DNA of 64,000 nt, taken from the NCBI RefSeq assembly GCF_010015445.1, contig NC_053116.1, forward strand, positions 35,589,785 through 35,653,784, read 5' to 3'. Below, in pieces: positions 58,191-64,000 of this stretch. Position 1 is the first letter of the stretch, and each line of letters starts with the position of its first letter. The notes beneath the pieces are model-generated. The model was not told the DNA's origin. It searched no databases and saw only the letters and a list, made by a program, of their open reading frames with translations. The DNA comes from Perca fluviatilis (taxonomy: Eukaryota; Chordata; Actinopteri; Perciformes; Percidae). Made by a program: the position numbers and the translations under genes.

Positions 58191-58425
58191 CAATTCCCTT
58201 ATCACATGAGCGTTTCCAAAGAAGAAACGCATGGGGCCTACATTACCCCTACCTCATTTCAAAATGAGTATCAAATAACTAATACCAAGCAACCATTATT
58301 AACAATAATTCATTCCCTCCTTACATTCCTCCTAAATATTAGAAATAGAGAGAGAGAGAGAGAGAATTCCCTTATGCATGAGCATTTCCAAAAAACAAAC
58401 GCATGGGGCCACATTACTACCCCCA
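58191..58425. repeat. Imperfect direct repeat, period ~174 bp
   Basis: aattcccttatcacatgagc at about 58192 and gaattcccttatgcatgagc at about 58364 begin similar blocks that include aaacgcatggggcc. Confidence 0.7.
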
Positions 58426-59334
58426 ATCACCCCTCCCCCATTCCATAGACAGCCCTTTCTTGAGGAACAGCCAAGCAGAGAAACACTGCTTTGGGAAATT
58501 GATATCAAACACAAGTAAACATTTGAAACAAACATGTACAGCTTGGACAACTCTGTCGTGCTCCAGGGCCGGCCCACTGGGAACGGTGAATGCCTGAGAG
58601 CAGCGCTCCTCGCCTCCCAACACCAGGGTGTAGGGGTATGGTCTGGTCTGCTGCCTGAAGGTACTCCACCATCCGACCTGCGAATAATAATAATATATAA
58701 TATTCCATAAAAAAGTACTTGAATGAAAAAGACTCTGACCAGCTGACAGCTAATGTTTTCTAACAGATTTTACATTAAAAGGCCTGCATCACTAGATCCA
58801 AGGGGCTGTGTGAGTCTAGGACTACTCACAGGCTTAAGATTGATGAAGGTCTTCATGGCGTCAGACACTGTAGTCCTCACGGTCTTTCGGCCCATCCTGA
58901 AGACTGCAGGTGGAATCAGGCCTGGCAGAACCATCAGGGCAATGTAGTCTTTGGAGCCTGTAAAGAAAGAAAATAGTTTGACATAAGTATTAACATAATT
59001 TATTTATCTATTATCATAGAGTAGCTTATGGCTCGAAAAATGCACAAATCCAAATATACAAATCTAAGGGTTATGTTGATGTTAAAATTTCTACCTTGAG
59101 ACAAAGACTGTCTCTGTCTGCACGTGGAGCTTCTAACCCTCCCACTGGGCCGCATGAACAAGCTTCTCGCTGAACCTCCTCCAGGTCAAAGATTTAGTCT
59201 GATGCCTCTTTATGAAGGACCTCGAAGTCCTGCACAATCTGAGAGGGGCAGATTTAGAATAATTAATTAAATCATATATCATCAAAACAAAAATAATAAC
59301 ATAAGTGAGAGAGAGAAAGATTGAGAAAAAGAGA

Positions 59335-59369
<35 letters not shown>

Positions 59370-60843
59370 AGATTGAGAGCACATTTTGTAATAAAATTAC
59401 ATTTCAAGTATTGCTGTGCACAATGGTAGACAGAGGTGTAGTGGTAAAATAAGAGGTAGCTAAACTATAAATTCTGTGGCCATGGTAAGGTTAATAAAAC
59501 CTCATGCCAATTGTTTGCCTTCTATAGTTGTGGAATTTCTGTCACTATCGAAATGGTATTTCAGGGACCTACAATGGTGACCACAGGTGATGGGTAATCA
59601 AAATGGGATTCTGTTTAGGGAGGCATGGTCTTCAGTGGCACATATAGAGTGTTGGATTCTTTTACATAATGCTCTTACATGTCAAGATGTTGTCCTTCTA
59701 AACAAAATGGAGTATTGTGTAGCATACAACTTCATTGGGGATGCATGAGCATAGGGTAATTTTTTTAATGTTGACATATTCAATAATATTAATAATAGGC
59801 ATATAGTCCAACAATATAACATATTTACCTGCAAAAGTGTCAATCAGCTCCAGAAGTTGCCGTTCTGTTAACTTTAGTTTAACAAAGTCCTCCATATTCA
59901 GTCGCTATAGGGGAGAAGAACAAGATCTGTTAATGTTCAATCAATGTATGGAAGTGTATTTTGCAGTCTGTCTGTCTGTCTGTCTAGTGAAAATATAACG
60001 AAGTTTCTGTAATCTAGTGCCATGTAGCTAGCTAGTGGTCTTTTCATAATCACTTAAAACACAATGTGGTATCTCTACAATCAAAGTATGTTAACTGCAC
60101 TAAACACAAATTACTTTGTCAACAGAATGCGTGCAATGCACCTTCAATGCTTCGCTATTAGCTGTACTAGCTACTAGCTAGCTTACAGGATGAGTCAGCA
60201 ATTAGCGCTAGCTAGCGCTAGCTAGCGGTTAGCATTAGCGATCTTTTTAAAACGTTATAATACTTCATATCATAGTGAATTTGTCTCGTGATTTGCCCCA
60301 GACACACACACAAATGTTTATAAAGCGCTGTTTATGTGTCACTCCCTCAGAGAATTAGAAATAGTCTCCATTTAAATATTAGGTATCATGCTACAATATT
60401 AACCTACTAGCTAGCATTAGCTAATCATACTTGAACTGCGCTAGCCTTATAGCATGCATGAATCGTAGTTAGCTAGAAATCACTGTTGCTACTGGATTAT
60501 CAGAGCTAAGACGCTCCTCCTATCCGGCAATGAATCAAGATCAAGTAAGTAACCAGTAACCGGAGCTAAAGTCTGCTGTTTGACTGCAATGAAGCAATGT
60601 TGTAGTAAGCAACTCCTTGCTCGCTTGCTAGCTGCTTGCTTAATTAGCATCAGTGGTAGCCGTTAGAGGGGCAGGAACGGTTGCTTTCGGCAAAGAAAAG
60701 TAAAGTTCTACAGGCTGTCCCGTTATGGAAATAATGATTATTATTATATATATTATAACTAACAACTAGCAAGCTCGTGTTTCTGTCGAAGACAGAGGTA
60801 GTTTTCTAAAAAATGAGAAATGACAAACCTTCAGCTTTTCCAT
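58417..60843 (-). pseudogene. Multi-exon gene inside the TIR element (SAM-like fish family)
   Basis: Minus-strand exons: 60829-60843 (MEKLK), 59829-59904 (RLNMEDFVKLKLTERQ...DTFA), about 59138-59238 (TKSLTWRRFSEKLVHAAQWE), 58830-58957 (SKDYIALMVLPGLIPPAVFR...INLKP) and 58417-58677 (VGWWSTFRQQTRPYPYTLVL...LFLKKG, stop 58417-58419). The last three join in perfect phase at GT-AG sites. The join from the second exon to the third fails in phase, so an exon is missing or the copy is broken. The N-terminus is like SAM-domain starts, and the C-terminus (VQAVHVCFKCLLVFDINFP) matches a domain I recall in many uncharacterised teleost proteins. Function unknown. Confidence 0.55.
59337..59366. repeat. (GT)n microsatellite
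   Basis: About 30 bp of GT repeat in an intron of the gene at 58417-60843. Confidence 0.9.
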
Positions 60844-61204
60844 GAGTGGTCTCCCGCCTCGTCGGAGAAACGAAAAAGACCGTTGGAGGAGGAACCCAAA
60901 CTTGAACGTAACCAAACCACTGGGTTAAAATGACCATTGGTTGGGTTATTTAGATCAAGGCACAGTCCAAAACCATTAACCCAACTACTGGGTTACTGAA
61001 AGTAACCCAATATGGGTTGAATATACATAATACAGGGTTAAACAGCCTCAACCCAGTGGTTGGGTTAATAAAATAACCCAGTATTTTTAAGAGTGTAGTC
61101 AATATGATCAAGAGTGAAAGACTTATTTGATGTAACATTTTCAGTTATTCTATTCCATAAAGGTATGTATGCACATCAGAGTTTAAAAATCTGCTAATCC
61201 CTCA

Positions 61205-61480
61205 GCATCAATAATGCACATTAGATTAGATTATACTTTATTGTCATTGTGCAGAGTACAAGTACAAAGACAACAAAATGCAGTTTGTGTCCAACCAGAA
61301 GTGAAAAAAAATCAAATATGTATAACCAAGTGTAAATAACGAACATGTACAGATATGTGCAATGTAGTAGGAGTATCATAGTAAGAATATATTGATAAAA
61401 AAAAAAAAAAACAGAATAAATATGGATATTCAGTATGAACCACATAGACAGATATGTGCAGTGTGGTAACCGTACCATTG
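61205..61480 (-). mobile_element. SINE/LINE 3'-end-like repeat
   Basis: tatactttattgtcattgtg...caaaatgcagtttg is a 3'-end sequence I recognise as common in fish genomes, in reverse orientation. Internal partial repeats (acagatatgtgcaatgtag and acagatatgtgcagtgtgg) lie about 100 bp apart. Confidence 0.45.
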
Positions 61481-61978
61481 TAGTGCAGAAACGGTAACGT
61501 AAGAATAAGTGTACTGTATGTGCAGGAGGAATAGTATGAAGTGCAGTAGAATATGGCTATATATAAGTAGTTACAGTATGTACATTAATTATGTTGATAC
61601 AGTTTGTTATTTGTGTAGAAAACTGACTCAATAATAGTATAATATATAATAATATATATAAATAGTGTTATTATTTACCGTCTTATCTACCCCGCCTGAT
61701 CGTAAGACCAGTTGTCTCGCCTTGAGGAGGGTAATTAAGGCTGCAGCACAACGGGTTGAGGCAGCAGGCATGAAAGCCGGGATGGAGCGTCAGGCAGGCA
61801 GGCCAGCTGACAGTCTTGCCTGGGCCCGGGACGAGATCTTAGATGGGCCCCCTCGTAGACCATCTCTCCTTTTCCCTTGCTCTTCCTCTCCTCACATCTC
61901 TCACTGAAATTAAGTGTGTAATCAGTCTCTGATCCATCCTGCTCAGACTCTCCGACAGGGCAGCGAGCCCCCCATCCT

Positions 61979-62027
<49 letters not shown>

Positions 62028-63374
62028 CGGGTAGCCTGACTCTGTCCCTCCATTGCGGGGGCGGCGCCCCTCCCGCATCACTCTCTCTGTCACCTGACTG
62101 CAGCTGGATCTCTCTCTGTCTCATCCTTACCGTGGAGCTACCAAACTCAACTCTTTCTGTCAAAGTTAACGTGTTGTGTCAGGCTTTTATACAAGCTAAT
62201 GGACGTTAACATGAGAGCTGGCCTGTTAGCTTACGTTACAAGGCGCACATAACGTTGGCTGCGCTGGTTCTTACCTTGCTCTACGTTGACAGTTCCAGCT
62301 TCACCGTCACCACCTTTTTTTAAATATTTTGTTTAGAAAATCTCTAAGGCCTCTATTTTCTTCTTCTCTTTTCTTTCCTTTTCCGAGCTCGGACTTGTGC
62401 TGACCGGACATTTTGAGGCGCTACTGAACTTCAAATCAAGTGACAATATCAAATTTTGATCAGAGGCCAAACCATTTTTATGTTGGGGGTGGGGGTTCTT
62501 GACCACCATTTCCAGGACAATTAGGAAGAAAACAAATAAAACGCTTTTATGTAATTCAAATATTATGCTACATATTGTTTTCCACAAATAGGCCTATTTA
62601 AAAAAAAAAAAATTTTTAATTCTTCCATAATTTAATGAGGGCCCAGTTCTGCCCCTACTGCGGGGCCCGGGGACAACAGACCCGTTTGTCCCCCCCTATC
62701 GGCGGGCCTGCAGGCAGGTAATGTCCGTGGCCGGGACTAAACCCTCAACTAGTGCCCAGTAGGCATCCACCTCTCGACAACACATGCTGTCCACCACCGA
62801 CGCCATAGCCTCACAATGTCCGCACTAAACACCTAGCCAACAAAACGACTATGTGCTAGTGCTAACCTGCTTCTCTTAATACATCCATGGCTCTGATGGA
62901 CTCCACAGTCCTTGTCTCAGCGTTAAAATCTTAGGTTGTAGAATATCACAAAAAAAACGTTGCTGGCTTAAATTAAGACAATCTACATGTATGTTTAATC
63001 TAAAACAAGGTCGAAAGTATGTTTGCTAAAGCAGATTTATTGTATAACACCAATGTACTAGCCTAGATGAACCAGCATTAGCCACCATAGACATGCTCGC
63101 CAACGTTGGAGAGCTCGGTTTCTCCATCCACGTCCATTGTAATTTGAGCATGAACTTGACCAGACTCCCTCGCGTTACGTCACTTCGGTCAGTGATAGAT
63201 AGATGCGGAAGTTATTTTATCACAATTTTATCTCAAAATATCGTTTATGGCGGTTATATATTCCTCCAGTTTTGAAAATCTAGTTGCTTATCATTAATAT
63301 ACACTATGCTGTATAGGGGTGTTCAACCTAGGCTTCCTTGTACCCGTGAAATCAAGGCAGTAGTAGTAGATTCG
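61481..63374. other. Non-coding stretch with (CT)n and hAT-like ends
   Basis: A (TC)n tract is at 61985-62019. Sequence around 61815-61850 (tgggcccgggacg) and 62640-62715 (gcggggcccgg ... ggcgggcctgc) resembles termini of non-autonomous hAT elements. No exon supported. Confidence 0.45.
61985..62019. repeat. (TC)n microsatellite
   Basis: 35 bp of TC repeat. Confidence 0.9.
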
Positions 63375-63775
63375 ATCACATCGCTCTAACCAATCCTTCT
63401 TCAGACTGATGTTGGCACCCCCCACTCAATTAGCATACAGGCGCAGGGAAAAAGAAATGTGGAAATGTGGAAATACAGAAAGAAATAAATGTAGAAATGT
63501 GGAAATACAGAAATAAATAAATGTAGAAATGTGGAAATACAGAAATAAATAAATGTAAAATAAATATATAAATAAATAATATATAATATATAAATAAATG
63601 TATAAATACATATAGAAATGCATAAATAAATAAATAAATACATGTAAAAATACAGAAATAGCCATTTATGTTACCAAAATGTATTTTCACTGTATTTCTG
63701 CATTTATTTATTTATTTCTACTTTTATTTATTTATTTTTCCTTATGTCATTTTTAGTCCTCCATAGTTTATACAT
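63375..63775. repeat. T-rich dispersed repeat, unoccupied inverted copy
   Basis: Reverse complement of 52975-53176 joined to 54767-54975, without the intervening 1.59 kb. Gives the pre-insertion structure for the solo LTR. The three open frames on the minus strand (63401-63690) are products of ATAAATA-type repeats. Confidence 0.88.
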
Positions 63776-64000
63776 TTGTATAGATTATTCTTTAATTAAA
63801 AAGAAAATAGTTTTGGATGTATGACCCCTTGTCCTATTTTCACTACATGAGAGATCCCCGTCAGGATTTGTATCTAGAACCCAGAAGCAGACAGAAACAA
63901 AACAGTTTATTTCTGAATCTGAGAATGTAACAAAACGGGCTGGTGGGGAATCCTCTCAGGTGACAGAGCAGTGAGGCATGCAGGGCACACCTTAGAACAG
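63776..64000. other. Non-coding end of window
   Basis: No feature recognised. Confidence 0.4.

Larger units (their letters stand above)
57772..61098. mobile_element. 3.3-kb TIR element carrying a spliced gene
   Basis: The left terminus acactaaaaaatactgggc and the right terminus cccagtatttttaagagtgt are inverted repeats. Both terminal regions (57786-58060 and 60910-61095) are dense in tgggtt/aacccа-type inverted motifs. Between them lies a minus-strand gene (58417-60843). No transposase motif was recognised and the target duplication is unclear. I recognise the tgggtt-rich ends as a repeat found widely in fish genomes. Confidence 0.7.

Noticed and set aside
63401..63690. Overlapping Tyr/Phe/Ile-rich minus-strand frames resembling membrane proteins
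   Set aside because: They arise from ataaata-type repeats in all three frames and match the dispersed repeat at 52975.

Overview
The window is vertebrate nuclear DNA. It is almost certainly from a ray-finned fish, probably a spiny-rayed (percomorph) teleost. Genes are split by GT-AG introns, (CA)n, (TA)n and (GA)n microsatellites are long, and most of the sequence is transposable elements of kinds familiar from teleosts: BEL/Pao, Tc1, hAT-type miniature elements, L2/Rex1-like and RTE-like LINEs, and tRNA-derived SINEs. There are no bacterial operons, CRISPR arrays or rRNA genes. Species assignment is inference.

The only well-supported host genes are two tandem, same-strand paralogues of a TNF-receptor-superfamily receptor (TNFRSF14/CD40-like). 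Copy A has a leader exon ending at 20977 and coding exons 26062-29891. Copy B has a leader exon ending at 41391 and coding exons 42617-45849. Both have the same exon lengths and phases, apart from 3 bp in the transmembrane exon and the different stop positions. Copy B reads through 283 codons to a tail containing a candidate TRAF-binding motif. Copy A has two nonsense changes before the same motif and would make a 251-residue membrane receptor with a shortened tail. A decayed LINE lies downstream of both copies, so it was present before the duplication. Elements found in only one copy (hAT-type at 43702, a composite element at 24016-25904, Tc1 at 39620) came later.

Layout: 1-8960 is a nested transposon: a DDE-transposase relic split by a broken BEL/Pao retrotransposon, itself split by a Tc1 element. 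8960-18550 holds TIR elements, one with an 11-copy 46-bp array, plus microsatellites and LINE scraps. 18554-19774 is a 1.2-kb inverted repeat. 20860-32420 is receptor copy A with its downstream LINE. 32620-36620 is a near-identical ~1.95-kb tandem duplication bounded by SINE sequence. 37279-37410 is a possible terminal exon on the minus strand. 38815-41207 holds a MITE and a Tc1 copy just upstream of receptor copy B. 41270-46950 is copy B with its LINE. 49262-51905 is a minus-strand LINE. 53177-54766 is a probable solo LTR inside a T-rich repeat whose unoccupied inverted copy is at 63375-63775. 55085 begins a THAP-domain exon. 57772-61098 is a TIR element carrying a spliced minus-strand gene.

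No wholly new biological system is demonstrated. The strongest candidates for new biology are the possible decoy-like receptor copy A beside intact copy B, the 1.2-kb hairpin-forming repeat, and the gene-carrying TIR element.
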